64,000 bases of DNA, from NCBI GenBank assembly GCA_032622095.1, contig CP136064.1, forward strand, positions 273,383,614-273,447,613, in the 5' to 3' direction. Position numbers and translations under genes: made by a program. A model generated the notes under the pieces. The model saw only the letters and a program-made list of their open reading frames with translations. It made no database searches and was not told the origin of the DNA. Shown piece by piece: positions 46,640 to 59,668 of this stretch; the first letter of the stretch is position 1, and the number at the start of each line of letters is the position of its first letter. The DNA is from Siphonodentalium dalli. Lineage: Eukaryota; Mollusca; Scaphopoda; Gadilida; Siphonodentaliidae.

Positions 46640-47204
46640 CTTAACTCGTTCCCATTTACATTCCAATTTCAACAGTCATGACAAATTTTATGATGATCAG
46701 ACTAAAGGTACGACCTGTAGCCCGTGCTAAAGGATTTAGTCATACAAAGAGTATAATCCAAAATGGCTGCTGGCGGCCATGTTTTTTTGCCGAATGACCC
46801 CAAAATGACTCGTTTCCCATCTACATGTCATTGTTAACATCCATGAAATTTGTTATGATGATCCGACAAAAGGTACAACCTATAGGCCGTGCCAAAGAAT
46901 TTAGTCATGGAAAGAGTAAAATCTAAGATGGCTGTTGGCGGCCATGTTTTTTGGCCGAACAACCCCAAAATTACTCAGACGAACAGTACGACCCGTAGCC
47001 CGTGCTAATGGATTGAATATTGAAATCCAAGATGGCCACTGGCGGCCATGTTATTTTCCGGAATGACCCCAAAATGACTCGTTCTCATCTACATGTCAAT
47101 ATCAACAGCTATGACAAATTTGATAATGATCCGACTAAAGGTACGACCTGTAGCCCGTGCTAAAGGAAATTGTTGACACATCACACACACACACACACAC
47201 ACAC
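46640..47204. repeat. Tandem repeat with AAGATGGC...GGCGGCCATG core, ending in (CA)n
   Basis: About three and a half units of 115-165 bp. GACCTGTAGCCCGTGCTAA (or close variants) recurs near 46717, 46878, 46995 and 47148. AAATGGCTGCTGGCGGCCAT variants recur between. A CA array at 47182-47204 follows. A single related unit lies at 37190-37300. Confidence 0.85.
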
Positions 47205-49560
47205 GCACACACGGACGACGGACGACAAAGCCATGGCAATATCTCAAACTTTACAAAGTAAAGTTGAGCTAAACATCCTTAATTCAAATTTATTGGAAAG
47301 TTTTCGTACCCACGAATCGATGTACCGGTACTACAACTAAATTCAAAATACGCGCCTGCCCTTGACTCAGCTAACAATAATGTGAAAAATAGTTCGAACC
47401 AATCATGGCATTGTATTAAAGCCGAGTCTGAAATGATACGGAATATGACAAGGTTTGCAGAATGGTGCTGGACAGTGAGGTAGCAATTTGATACACGATT
47501 TCCAGTAAATTTGCCAACCTGTACTTTAAATGCCATTATTGTTGGCATAGATCCCATCAAGCATGTTTTAATTTCGACAGAAATTTTAGGTGTAATCTTT
47601 TATCTGTACTTTAGGTTCTTCGTACAATTTGTCATTGAGTTATGCCCCTTGGTTTGCACACATAAAACGCTCAATTTTATGCCCCCCCCCCCCCCTTATA
47701 TTTCTATTTTTCAGACCCCCTACAACCCGTGAAATCGTGTACTGCTACCTTAAAGGAAAAATAGAGTTATTCCCCTTCAACGTACACCGATAACTTTGAT
47801 ATATAACACATATGATGTTTCTTCAGTGCGAATGGGAAATAAGATCAATATAAGTAGTGTGATTTCAATAAAAATGAACCAATTTCACCCAAATTATTGG
47901 TTATAGCGAAAAAAAATTAAATTAAATTCTAAATATCCCAGTCGAAAAGGCAGTCTGAACAGACATATTACATCTGTATTCTGCTGACCAGAGCATATGC
48001 ACTGTGATTATTTACTAGCCATCCTCCCCACCTTTCCCCGCATATGTTAAGAGAATGTTCTTGCCACCCCCCCCCCCCACCCCCCGATTATGTTAAGACA
48101 ATGTACTTGGTTATTTGTAAACACGACCAAGACCGATTAACCAATATCAATACGCCTATTCGTAGGTGGTATCCGAGGAATTCCATTGTTGGAATGTTCC
48201 CTTAGCAAAACATTTCGTTACATGCAAATCACTTGGTCATAAACATGTAAGAACGCAAAACTCCAAACAAATCGTAGGGAATAACTAATGCATGTGTAAT
48301 CACCCCCTCCCCCAAAATGTGAACCATGTTTATTTGGCCGCTCGGTGTACATTCATTGACTCAATGCTTAATTGTCAAGTTGAAATCACACTATTTAATT
48401 ATTTATGGAATATATACCATTTATATTGTGCTGGTGCTCACGCGCTGTTCGTGATAACTCAGTAGCTGACTTTACCCCCTCTCCAACTCCAATATACACA
48501 TTGACATTACTCGGTCATTCGGAAACACGACCAAGACTAAATAACCAACATTAATACGGCTTTTCGCACCAGGTATCCAAGGAACTCCATTGTTGAAATT
48601 AATGTCAATTTGATGTATAATTACACAAAATCGCACCACTCGAAACGAATCGTACAGAGTAACTGATGTATATATAATCACATCACCAACCCCCCTCCCC
48701 CAAATCATGTGAACCGAAATGTTCTTGTTTTATCCAATGCAGACATCTTCTTCTTCACATTACAGCTCGCTGTCATTTACTGACAATTATGAGCCGGTCC
48801 AGGTGCTACCATGGCCAAGTAACTTTATAACCCTGTGGTCACTCCAGTAGCGTTCTTTAACGTGCACACACTGATGAGGCGTGTACACGGGTCAGCCATT
48901 TTGTCCGCACCCGATCGGACAGCGTACTGCACCACAACAACATACCTGGACAAATGTTGTAATGGGGGGAAGTCAGCACTTTTGCATTCGGATCTTTATT
49001 CAGTGATCTCGAATGAGACTTTTCAGCCTTACAAACTTGGTATCTGACCGAGTTCTGATTTTTTTTGTCAGAATACCCTGACCAGGTTGCGATCCACTGT
49101 CCGCTAGCATGAGAGACCTCTCGGCTATCGACATACTTTGAATTTGGTTTTTGCCCTGTCGGTGTGATAATTCAGTGACTTGTCAAGCTGAAATCCACAG
49201 TATTTATAGCCTCTGAAACAAATACTCTACAAGCAAATGCGCCTATTACCGAGAACAACAGTCATAAATAGAAACTGCGAATAGTAACACACGAAGATAG
49301 GACAAATAAAATGTTTCAGTAGATTTTCACTAATTTATCCAATTCAATAAGTCTCTTTAATGTAGCAATACACGATTTCCAGCATATTTGCCAACTTTGG
49401 AGGGGGGTACTGTACTTCAAATAAATCCTGAGCCATTATCCTTGGCATAGATCCCATCAAGCATGTTTCAATTTCGACAGGAATTTTAGGTGTAATCATT
49501 TATCTGTACTGTAGGTTCTTCGTACAATTTGTCATTGAGTTATGGCACTGTTATGCCTTT
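47205..49560. repeat. Segmental duplications (two families interleaved)
   Basis: 47490-47670 matches 49368-49555 at about 85-90%, with GATCCCATCAAGCATGTTT and AGGTTCTTCGTACAATTTG. Between them, 48066-48345 matches 48478-48735 (ACACGACCAAGAC, CTCCATTGTTG variants, CCCCCTCCCCCAAA). Order A-B-B-A. Poly-C runs at 47683-47695 and 48066-48085. The GC-richer 48780-49050 contains the minus-strand tail GAGCTGTAATGTGAAGAAGA, possibly a SINE 3' end. No gene was recognised. Confidence 0.7.
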
Positions 49561-52500
49561 GTTCGCCTTGTGTACTGCTACCTGAGAGTGTGAGTGGGAC
49601 TGAAGATTTGTGCAAACTTCAAAGCATATAATAATTATTTTATTATTGATAATTCATAAATACCTGTGAAAATTTCAACCAGATTCCCCAATCCTTGATT
49701 TTCCAGTCACCATGAAACATCTGTGATCATCCATTATATCGACATCATAAATGAGTCAAAGTTGTCTGCATGTAATGGGTTGTAGAATGTTGGTGTTGTT
49801 GTTAATAGAGGATTCGAAAATGGCGGCATTCAGCAAAATCATAATGATAACTGCACTCGCAAAAGTAACAATATTAACTGTTGCTCCACATTGACATTTT
49901 GGATTACAGAATCTGGATTTGTATCTAAAAGCACAGATTGTCGACATGTTATCTGTAGAATCATAGCTCATATATATCAATACTAGATGCTCTGAATTAA
50001 TATTTTATCTGGCACATGCAACCATGATGATGCAGATAGTTGTGTGTAGTAGTGATTACCAGTCAACATAGAACTTGACTGAAATAATGATTTAAATTAA
50101 TATGATATTCATTATTATGAAGATGTTTTGATTTTGATTATTTAATATTATATACAAGTACTAGAGGTTCTGATTGTCTAAATCACTTTTGACACATAAA
50201 ATGCAGAAGAATTACATTGTTTCAATCGTATACTAGTACAGTAGGGTGATATAATTGAGAACAGAATCACTATTTTGTATTAAACTTAAACTACTGGTAT
50301 AGGCCTAATTCAAAGGTCAACAATTGGGATTTGTTCAACTGAACTACATGTAAATTTTATATCGATAGTTTGGTTGCTCTCATATTGTGAACTTATGATG
50401 ACGATGAAGATGATGATATGGTGGTGATGGTGAAGAAGAGTTTGTAGATGACGACAAAAGGAATCAAAAGCAATTTTATATTGCCAAGCTAAATTTTACA
50501 TGTCGCCATATATGACGTCAAAGAATCGCGCAAATTATTTTATTGTGTCAATAGATGCGACTGGATCTGGACAGTATATTAGAGTCCAAATTGAATCAGT
50601 CATGTGATGACAGAGGGGTGAGTTTATGTACTCCGATCACACAAGTCCCACACATAAAAGCCATATCACAAACTATATATGACTGGAAGTCTAAAATAAT
50701 TCAGGAAACCTCAATGTAGACTGTCATAAATTTATGTAATGTTTTTTAAAGAAATGTGATTGATATTTACAAGAATGTCGAGATTCTGGATTTTTTCCTG
50801 GGACCAGTGAAGCTAGGTCAGGATATTCCAAATTCGAAGTTGGACAGTGGATACCCCTTCACAAGTTGTGGAAAAGAAACATAAAACTGATCATTTCAAA
50901 TTACAAAACAAACAATCTCATATATAGCATATAATTGCTTGAAATCTAGAGCCAGCCGTCAAAGCCACCTCGCCTATTTAACGATCGACATGAGGATTTT
51001 TGGATCAATTCCAAGTCACCTCGCCATATCGCTGCATGGCATGAGGATCTTTTGAGATCTGAGCTCCATTTTTTATATGAGATTGTGAAATTCAAAGTTT
51101 AAATCAGCAGATCATGCAACTTTATGAGATCAGGGGACCAAAATTTTTCCTAAAAAGATTTCACCAATGCTATGTTCATCACATATTTCAGTTTTGCATG
51201 GCTGAATCCAGCTTTTGTCAAAATAAATTGTTCTGAAAAAAATCTAGAAAAACAATTGCCGTACCGGTACATGTGAATAAGACACACAATTTAAAGGTAC
51301 ATTTAGGGATGTGAGAAAACAACGTCATGACATTGTGATTTTCTGTCAATAAAAGTGTTCCTACTTTTGGCTGGTTAACATTTGTGCTGTATATTCAAAA
51401 CACTGGAATAATATGAATAATCGTTATTGTGTGTTGGACTTATTTAATTTGTTTATGCCTATAAATGAAAATTATAGTAAAGTGATGTGAAACGCTTGGG
51501 TGGGGTGATCAAATATAAATGTTGAATAATTTTGCTGAAAGTAGTTAGTTTTACAAATATTATATTCAATTTGACAACACGCATCGTCATTCTTACATAT
51601 TAATTTAATTCAGTGACTGTCGATGGCAAACTCGTTTTCCTTTATACTTTACTAGTATCGCCGAAAGTTGCATCCCGAATCGAGATGTAAATATTTACAA
51701 TTCAGCGTAGTTCAGACGATGTTTTCTATAGAGTGGTACCGACGATTTGCTTGAAATGTTCAACAATATTCGTAGAATGCTACATTCCCCCTGTTGGCAT
51801 AGCGCCTGACTACTAACTCATCAGTTTCGTGTACCGTACAGTACCGGAACAAGTTCATAATGCATGTATACATGTCTTTAATGCCTTTTTTACTGATAAA
51901 CAGTACCTATTCCCAGAGATATGAGTGAAATGGGTCAAAGTTCAATTTCAGTCTTTAAATTCAATATGAAGGAGCGATAGAAAATTGCTGGCACCAAATA
52001 CATAATAATTCTATGATAATATTCTTAAGTTTTATATATCCGTATCAGCAAAATTTTAAGAAATTCTATGGCCAGTATGGCTGATTGGGTCGTTGTCATA
52101 ATGTTTTATACATATGCACACCGTGTGAATTTCTATATACACAAATGCACCAGTTACGCGTAGTGTCACGTGACAGTGTAATTTTCGTAGTGTTTTCTAC
52201 ATAAATGCACACGTGTTGATATTTTTTGCAAGGTCATTTTCTTCCATTCATCGATCAAACAACCATGCAGTTCTTTCAGTTCCTGTTTAATACGTAACCA
52301 GTACTATAAGATCAATATGCGACCGATGATCAATTTTTTGCGGTTTCGTCATTGTGATGCCTTTATCAAAACTACGGAAGAAAATATAGTCTGAATTGAA
52401 GCAGACAGCAATTATTTACGGCAACATTTCATTCTCGCGGCGACTGAGACTGGTGTGTCCATTAGCGTCAGTATGGATGCGGCTGCCTACATATAATTTT

Positions 52501-53812
52501 AAGCCCCCTGTTTTTTAAGACGCATAAAAATAACCCTGGCTTAAGGCTTAAGTTAATGGCCTTATTTACTAATTTAGTTATTAAGTCTTAGAAAATTAAA
52601 TTGTGACATCGCCACAGGGCGTCGTCCCAGGTTAATACTGTGTCGGTGCACTGCGGTAACTAAATGGTACTGCCTATACTGGCAGACTGGTACAGTGGTA
52701 GTAGCGGCAGAATTTTTTTTGTATTTTTCAGATGTGTAAATGGCCATATCTATTGAATGGGTTGCTCAATTGTTATACAACTTTTTAAAAGGTGTGTCTT
52801 TTTCAAGTAAATTTATTTTCCTATCTGCACACATCCATGTTGCGCATATTTTTATCATTTCTGTCACGTACATCACGATGCCGTGTATCACATTGCTTGA
52901 TTATGTCGACGATAATGATATCAGACGATGATGAATGATGACTCAGATGAGGATGAAATGAAACAAAAAAGTGTTGTTGACAAAACAAAATCTAAATCGA
53001 CAATCTCCCGCCAAGGTGAAGGTCAATGACTGAATCAGTGAATGAGGAGTATATAACAAGTTGGAATTACGGAATTCGTTAACCTAGCCGAATCGAAATC
53101 GAAGGGTACACTTTCACTGTGATAGGTTTTGTGATCGGCACTAACACTTAAATTTTAACTGTGTTCTTGAAAGTCTGCCGTCAATCACTGGCATCAGCAG
53201 TTCGTTTTCAGTTCACTTTAAATAATAAATTTCGTTGGGACATTAAATATATCGTGAGAGTCAGTGTATAATTGCGTAACAATTTTCACGATCCTTTTTT
53301 ATATTGAGAAATGTCTCAATAAGTTCGCTCGAATAAATAAGTAACGAATAATCACCTATATTTGCCTTTACACAGGTGTAAATTTGTTTCGTCATAATTC
53401 ATTGCATCGCTTACTTTTCACTGGACTAGCTTGTATAATAGTAACAAGATATTTGATTGGCTACATTCCTTGTTTTCTATTTAAGCTTACTTCCGGTTTG
53501 TCTCGCTGCATTCATTTTAACTCAGTTCGGCGAATCGTCAATATCATTTTTCGCCGCCCATCCCATTATTTTTGAAATTATTCCAATTTTTATTTTTCCT
53601 ACCACATAGTACAGGGGCGTGTTCAGCCAAAATTTTAAAAATCAATTGAATGTACATGTCATAATTTTCGAATTCTCGTCTATTGTATTCTCCTATTTTG
53701 AATTTTTGATACTATCTTCATTCTTGATAATTAAATTAGCTAAAATATAATAGTATCGAGATGATTGAGCATTTGTAAAATGTTATTATAATCAATATGT
53801 ATATGCATAATT
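49561..53812. other. No recognisable gene
   Basis: AT-rich. A short (GAT)n at 50397-50445. Two diverged copies of a roughly 60-bp unit at 50955-51060 (CACCTCGCC...GCATGAGGATC style). At 53440-53500 an ATTGGCT and TATTTAAG lie in promoter-like spacing, but no gene follows. Confidence 0.45.
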
Positions 53813-53846
53813 ATATTGGGGAGGTAGTAGTTACGCTCCCCAATAT
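53813..53846. repeat. Short perfect hairpin
   Basis: ATATTGGGGAG, 12-nt loop, CTCCCCAATAT. Stands out in AT-rich DNA; function unknown. Confidence 0.8.
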
Positions 53847-54811
53847 ATATAGGCAAATAAATATATAAAAATCTATTATTTGAAAGAGTTCTCCATTGGG
53901 AAGATTAAGGCATATATTTCTTGATATATACTTATCAGAATCGCGCATTTTCCTTTAAAAATTATTTTTCCGTTCTACCTCTTACTCTTCAATTATAGTG
54001 ATTGTAGTCACACTTCAGTTGAGTGTCGTGCTAAACCGAAACAAAAAATGAAAATAACATTTTAACGTGATTTAAAACTTCAAATCATTCTCTGTTGTTT
54101 ATCATGATTTCAATTACAATATAAAAGATTGCCCGATCGCCTGTTTAGAGCCACTGAATGCCCATTGATGTAAGTAAGAGTCCAAGCGTGAGCGCGTGAA
54201 TGACTGTATGCCCGAATGTATGTATCAGATGAATATTATCTGTATATTGTATCCAACATGTACAACCATTCATTTTGTATCTACAATCATCTGACTGTTT
54301 CAATAAAAATTATATAAACAAAACATCATTGTGACAAATTCACAAGAAGAATAACTTTAAAAGGAACACCGTCTTATATGATGCTTTAATATTCATTGCT
54401 AAATGTTCAATTTCCCTAAAAATTACTAAATGTTCAATGTCATGGGAGGATATCATAAAGGCTATATTATATGGATAAAAGGTTCAACGACCCCACAGAC
54501 ATCTCCGAAAAATGAACCAGCTAAACAGACCTATATCACAGACAATAGTACTACACCTCTCAACAGGCGATATATATACATGTACGACCAATGAGAGTCC
54601 CGCAACGTATTTATTATGTCAGCGGACTAAATCAAGCATATCCCTTTAATTAATGGTCGCTGTAATTTATTTTAATTTGGTAAATTAAATGTATCGTCTA
54701 TAAATGGCCTAATATTGATCTCACTTCGCCTCACAATACAACATATCTGACCACTAAGCGTCCAGTAACCTATAATACATTTGCCTAACAATAGTTATCT
54801 TGACTGTTTGA

Positions 54812-54883
54812 GCCAATGCATTCTGTTATATATGCGACGTTCCATATGGGAGACTCATATATAAGAGAATGGACTGGCACATG
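54812..54883. repeat. Hairpin module, single decayed copy
   Basis: GCCAATGCATTCTGTTATAT...ATATATAAGAGAATGGACTG matches the module of the TTAA MITEs, with mismatches. A half copy (CCAGTGCATTCTCTTAC) lies at 55804-55820 on the other side of the GTTGG element, so that element may have inserted within or next to a MITE. Confidence 0.75.
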
Positions 54884-54907
54884 ATATATAAGAAAATACA
54901 TTCTCTT

Positions 54908-55784
54908 ACACCCTAAATCTAGTTGGATGAACGTTGTATACAACTCGTTGGGTGCGAATTTGTTGTGTACTTATTATCCAACAGTTTAGTACGATGTACA
55001 CAACTGATTGCGTGAACTGTCTTCTGTCGTATTACGTTCATACCACATTGGATAAAACCGCCACGTGACCGGGACGTCCAATAGCAGCGCGTTTCCGGTT
55101 CTGGCGAGCATGCGAGTTTTTGGCTCCAAATATTTCAAAACAAGATGGTCGACTGCGTGAAAAAACCCCTGAGCGACTGGAATATGGGACAAGACGTCGT
55201 GGATAGCTTTGCCGGTATAGTATACCTTTGTTATAATTATTCTGTGTACGATACGCTGATTATGTAGGCTTTATGTATTGAGTGTATATTTATTTATATT
55301 TGCCAAATTTTGAAGTTTACAAATATACACAACTGCTGACGGCACTAATTTGACTAAAGTAGTACAGTCATAAACTCAACACATAAAGCCTACGTAATCA
55401 GTGTATCGTACAAAGCATACTTATAACAAAGGTATACTATACCGGCAAAGCTATCCACGACGTCTTGCCCCATTTTACTTTCTAATCAACGTTGGGTAAA
55501 CTGTCCAATCAACAAATGTTATCCAACTCTACCCAACAACCAACAGTTCAATAACGTAGATAGGTGCTGTGGGCAATTAACGTTGATTGAGTGTTGTGTG
55601 AAATTTCATCCAACACGTTGTATAATTAACATACAACCGTTGGTAGTAAATATATATGCAACCTTGTGTAAAAGTGTATCCAACAAAATTGTCATGCAAC
55701 TTTTCACACAACGTAGATAGGTGCTGTGGGCATAACGGTTGATTGACTGTTGGACAACTTCTTATCCAACTAGCTTTAGGGTGT
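54908..55784. mobile_element. GTTGG/CCAAC-rich TIR element with an internal 91-bp inverted repeat
   Basis: Ends ACACCCTAAATCTAGTTGGA and, inverted, ACACCCTAAAGCTAGTTGGA (19 of 20 match). At least ten CCAAC or GTTGG motifs are spread over both halves. A 23-bp direct repeat, ACGTAGATAGGTGCTGTGGG plus CA, occurs at 55555 and 55702. The centre holds inverted arms 55186-55276 and 55381-55471 at about 90% identity. The left half also contains a GC-richer block with CCAAT, CACGTGACC and an ATG (55145) in good context. No transposase. Confidence 0.8.
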
Positions 55785-58470
55785 ATACAACTTCATTGTA
55801 AGCCAGTGCATTCTCTTACTAGTTACCTGAGACTAGGTCTCCGGTTGAGCTATAATCATCACTCCTCGTCCGTCGTCCGCCCGTCCGTCCTTCTGGGCGT
55901 TCATCCGTCCGTAAACAATTCTTTAAACATCTTCTTCTCCAGACCCATAATACCGAATGGGTTCATATTTGGTGTAGATGTACCCTAGGTGACTCACATT
56001 CAGATTTGTTAAAATCATGTTTGGCGACTCATCGCCTATGGGACTCGAATTGGGAACAGAACCTAAAGATGGGCGACATCAGCGTTACAACATTATAACA
56101 TGACAAGATCAAGTAATACATCTCTACTGTGACTTCGCCTGCAGAAACTACACTCCGCCAGTCCAAAACCTGACCTGGGAACTTTGTGATGTTCTGAAGT
56201 TTATAAATCGAAAGCAGCAGTGCAGATAATATATTTGTTAGTTACTATATGTTCCACAGTAGGTGGTTGTCCCATCTTGAAATTGCACGATTTAAATGAC
56301 TTTGATGAGTCGGTTTTTATTTGAATCGCTTATAGTCATGCGTAGGATTTCTCCCGGGTAAATCATTTCAATGTTTATTGCGATATCAACTCACAAAAGT
56401 CACATAAACCATGCAATCATGAGTTTGGACCACACCGACTGCGAAATAGATTATTAAGTAAAAAGTATTAACAAAGAAATATATTCCCTCCGTTGTTCGT
56501 TCAATATTATAATGTTCGCCATCAGAACACCCCCCTGTACGTGGTATCGCCAAACCCGAGGGTATCGCCAAAGCCGAGAAAATGGGAAAGTCATTTTCAC
56601 GTATATGATATGGGGATATGTTGGTTTCTCATCGTAAAATAGACAACGAACAACGTATGTCCACATGAAGCAGGAATATTTATGCACCCGCTGTCAATCA
56701 GTTTTCCCAGATCAAACCATTTAATATTTTTTGGCGAATTTTTTCAATAGTGTTTTTGCTTTTGCTCACTCGTATTTTCGAGAACATCCACCCACTAGTA
56801 TAGTTCCTGGACTTCCACGCTGCCAAAACAAATGCCGGTATATAGTTGAATCTGTCAATGGAGCATAGGATTGAACATAATTAAAAAAATCAGTGTCGTT
56901 CTCCATATCCGCGCGATATGGAGTGATCACTGTCGGCACAGAAAGATGTTAACGCCGCAGACGAAGATGTCACCAAACGCCGAGAATCTGTGCAGTAAAT
57001 ATGCGTAGTACTTAAGGAGTTCTGATGAGTTTTCGAGTGTTTTTATGTGTATCTGAGACTGATAAATTGGACTGCGATTGTCATCTGAAATATGAAGCCA
57101 TAACATATTCGGAATATTGTGTACATATATATTATGAATGTATTTCAATTGAAATTAATTGAACATCCATTTCAGCATTTAGATTTGCGATCTCTAAATG
57201 GTAAATTAATGATAACGCGATGCCTTGATCACACGCACGTGAATACTGTCGTTCCCGTACATGCAGCTAACCGGATATTTGTTTAGTATTAACATGCTTG
57301 GATATTGTATATAGACCACACATTCGCCACACACCAAATAAGGAATTTACGCGCGAATATGCATCTAAATGTAGATATTGCGCAATATAGTATGTCGTCT
57401 CAATATCACAGAGAGTGTGTTCGTTGTATCATTCCTTTCTTTTTTCTGCATGTTTATTATACATTTTTGTCGCTACGTGGCGATTGCCTTTTAGTTTATG
57501 ATAAATCTGACATGTGAAATCGTATACAGCATACAGCGAATGTTGTTGTGCGAACAAGTGTTTGTCATTTATGCTGAAGATTCGGGAAACTAGCCGGCGA
57601 TTCCCGGAAACCTACGGATAACTTCGTTCATGACTCCGCTGATAAAGAAGCCAACGTGCTTTTCGCGAAAAAATTTACGAAAATCGAACTACATTTTCTC
57701 TCACACAAAGTGTGTTTTGTGGATAATATCACATCATTCTATTATTATACTATACCATTACTATATTCTTGAGGAAATGATAATTTGGTAACTGTTATTT
57801 CTAAATTATAACCTACAACGAAGGACATCCGTGCCTTTAAAGCCTGTTGTACTGGGGAATCAGGAATAGAACCTAAATCAGGGCGACTGTTTGGTATCTG
57901 CGGCGGGGGGGGGGGGGGGGGTCAGCTGACTATGTTCTGTACCGGCGCGCTTAAGAAAACTTCGTTACCTGAGTCGTCTGCGTATATCCATAATCCGCAA
58001 AAGATCGAATAAACGAACACTACTGTGGTCATAGTCCCGGCCATCTTGTCTTCATATGACGAATTGCGATAATGATACGGTCGTGTTCATTTAGACCCTA
58101 GGACCAGTAAAGGTTACAAGTGCTTTTCGGCGAACGGATATAGGGTCAGAAAGCTACGTCACTGATGTAATATCTAAACAGTCGCTTCAGACATCTGCAG
58201 CTAATGCAGCGGTTGACCTAGATATGTATTACACAATTAGCTCCCGTAAGTGGAATTGGTGACGATGGCTCCTTCCCTGTGATACCAAGTGGTTATTGAC
58301 AAATATGGTGTTCTATAATATTATACGATGTTGTAAGATGGTCAGACCAGGAAGAAGCGGGCACAGAACCGACTTTCTACTCAACAGCATACATTTAACG
58401 GTTTAGCGTATCCGATATTATTGAAGTAGTTGGCCTCATGCAGATTTGCACTTGACTTGCATTCATTTAA
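55785..58470. other. No gene; microsatellites and one dispersed repeat
   Basis: A TCCG/TCGT-rich array at 55865-55912 followed by GC-richer text, probably another microsatellite-bearing repeat. Poly-G (17 nt) at 57905-57921. 57675-57842 is the inverse of 38826-38990. A two-copy GGTATCGCCAAA tandem at 56545-56577. No coding motif. Confidence 0.5.
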
Positions 58471-59005
58471 GAAATGGCTTGCATATCGATTGGGGTCATT
58501 GGATTTTGACCAGCATAGTAATTAACCCTTTACCCAACAAAACGGCCAAAACCGGCCAAATAAAGCTTCAACAGCCTAAAATATCTTCGGTCTGTCTCAA
58601 TAGAACCATACAAATATGGATATCATTGGAACCGGCTCCTTGACCACATTGTAATAGTTACAGTTATGCCCTGTGCCAATGCATTCTCTTATACATGCGA
58701 GTCTACCATAGGTCGCCTCGCATATATAAGATAATGCATTGGCCTAAACAAAATCTTTTTTTAACACTTGTTACCATTTTTTCTTACATTCTTTAACAAT
58801 TTTATAATTTTTAATGTGTTAAGCCAATGCATTCTCTTATATATGCGAGGCGACCTATGGTCGACTCGCATATATAAGAGAATGCATTGGCACAGGGCCC
58901 TTCTGTTGGGTAAAGGGTTAAACTAAGTGTGCGAAGGGATTCACACAAACTTACTCTGCCAGTCAAAACCAATGACCCCAATCGATATGCAAGTCATTTC
59001 TTATA
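58471..59005. repeat. Outer inverted repeat enclosing the TTAA element
   Basis: 58474-58520 (GGCTTGCATATCGATTGGGG and TCATTGG) is the inverse of about 58957-59003 (CCCCAATCGATATGCAAG). The arms are about 48 bp with few mismatches and lie outside the TTAA termini at 58522 and 58921. Confidence 0.88.
58522..58921. mobile_element. TTAA MITE with two near-perfect hairpin modules (400 bp)
   Basis: TTAA at both ends. TIR CCCTTTACCCAACAAAACGG against inverted CCCTTTACCCAACAGAAGGG. Inside are two facing hairpins (58677-58744 and 58823-58893). Each has arms TGCATTCTCTTATA(T/C)ATGCGAG and their inverse around a GTCGACCATAGGTCGCC-type centre. The spacer is AT-rich (58746-58822). No ORF. This is the best-preserved member of the family in the window. 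Confidence 0.9.
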
Positions 59006-59145
59006 ATCAAATAAAAATAATATACCAGTACATTTAATAGAACATTAATAATTTGAACAACTTTTCAAAACTACCAGAACAATTATTGTAAGTAACAGTA
59101 AAAGATATTGTTGAAATTACAACACAGTCATCCGATAACAACACG

Positions 59146-59340
59146 CAGCGAGCGCGTGCACACGGTGGCTTGAAGTGACGTAGCTGGTGCATCGCTTGTT
59201 AGTGAAGTGGACACCACGAAGCGAGCGCGTGTACACGGCGGCTTGAAGTGACGTAGCTGGTTCCTAGCTTTTTAGTGAAGTGGACACCACGAAGCGAGCG
59301 CGTGCACACGTCGGCTAGAGGTGGCGTAGGAGTTCATTGC
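59146..59340. repeat. Minisatellite, 73-bp unit, about 2.6 copies
   Basis: GCGAGCGCG at 59148, 59221 and 59294. Units share GCTTGAAGTGACGTAGCTGG and TAGTGAAGTGGACACCACG. GC-rich compared with the surroundings. Confidence 0.92.
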
Positions 59341-59668
59341 TGTTCATGAAGTGTCGACTTCAGTTAGTGTCTGATGAACGTCGGAAACGTTCTTGTAACC
59401 ACATCGCGATGCGTACTGATTCTTACGGAAGCTAATGGTGTGAATACAGACGGTGTGTGATTATATAATCTTATAGTTTTGTAGCGTGAGCATATAGGTC
59501 CAAGTGGGCCGGGTGCGCGATAATATAGGCACAAATAAGCCGGGTGCATCATGCTGCTGATGTCGTTGCTGCTATACTGAGAAGCCAATGTGGCTCAATC
59601 GACAAGGTACATAGCATATTATTTCAACCTAAGCCGCCCATCAATAGAGGAGCTGGTTTGAGTCCCGA

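Noticed and set aside
48780-49050. GC-richer stretch with GTAATGTGAAGAAGA-like minus-strand tail, possible SINE
   Set aside because: No A-box or B-box head was found; kept only as a remark in the segmental-duplication entry.
53430-53520. CCAAT-box and TATA-like pair resembling a histone-type promoter
   Set aside because: No histone or other coding frame follows, and such short motifs are expected by chance in AT-rich DNA.
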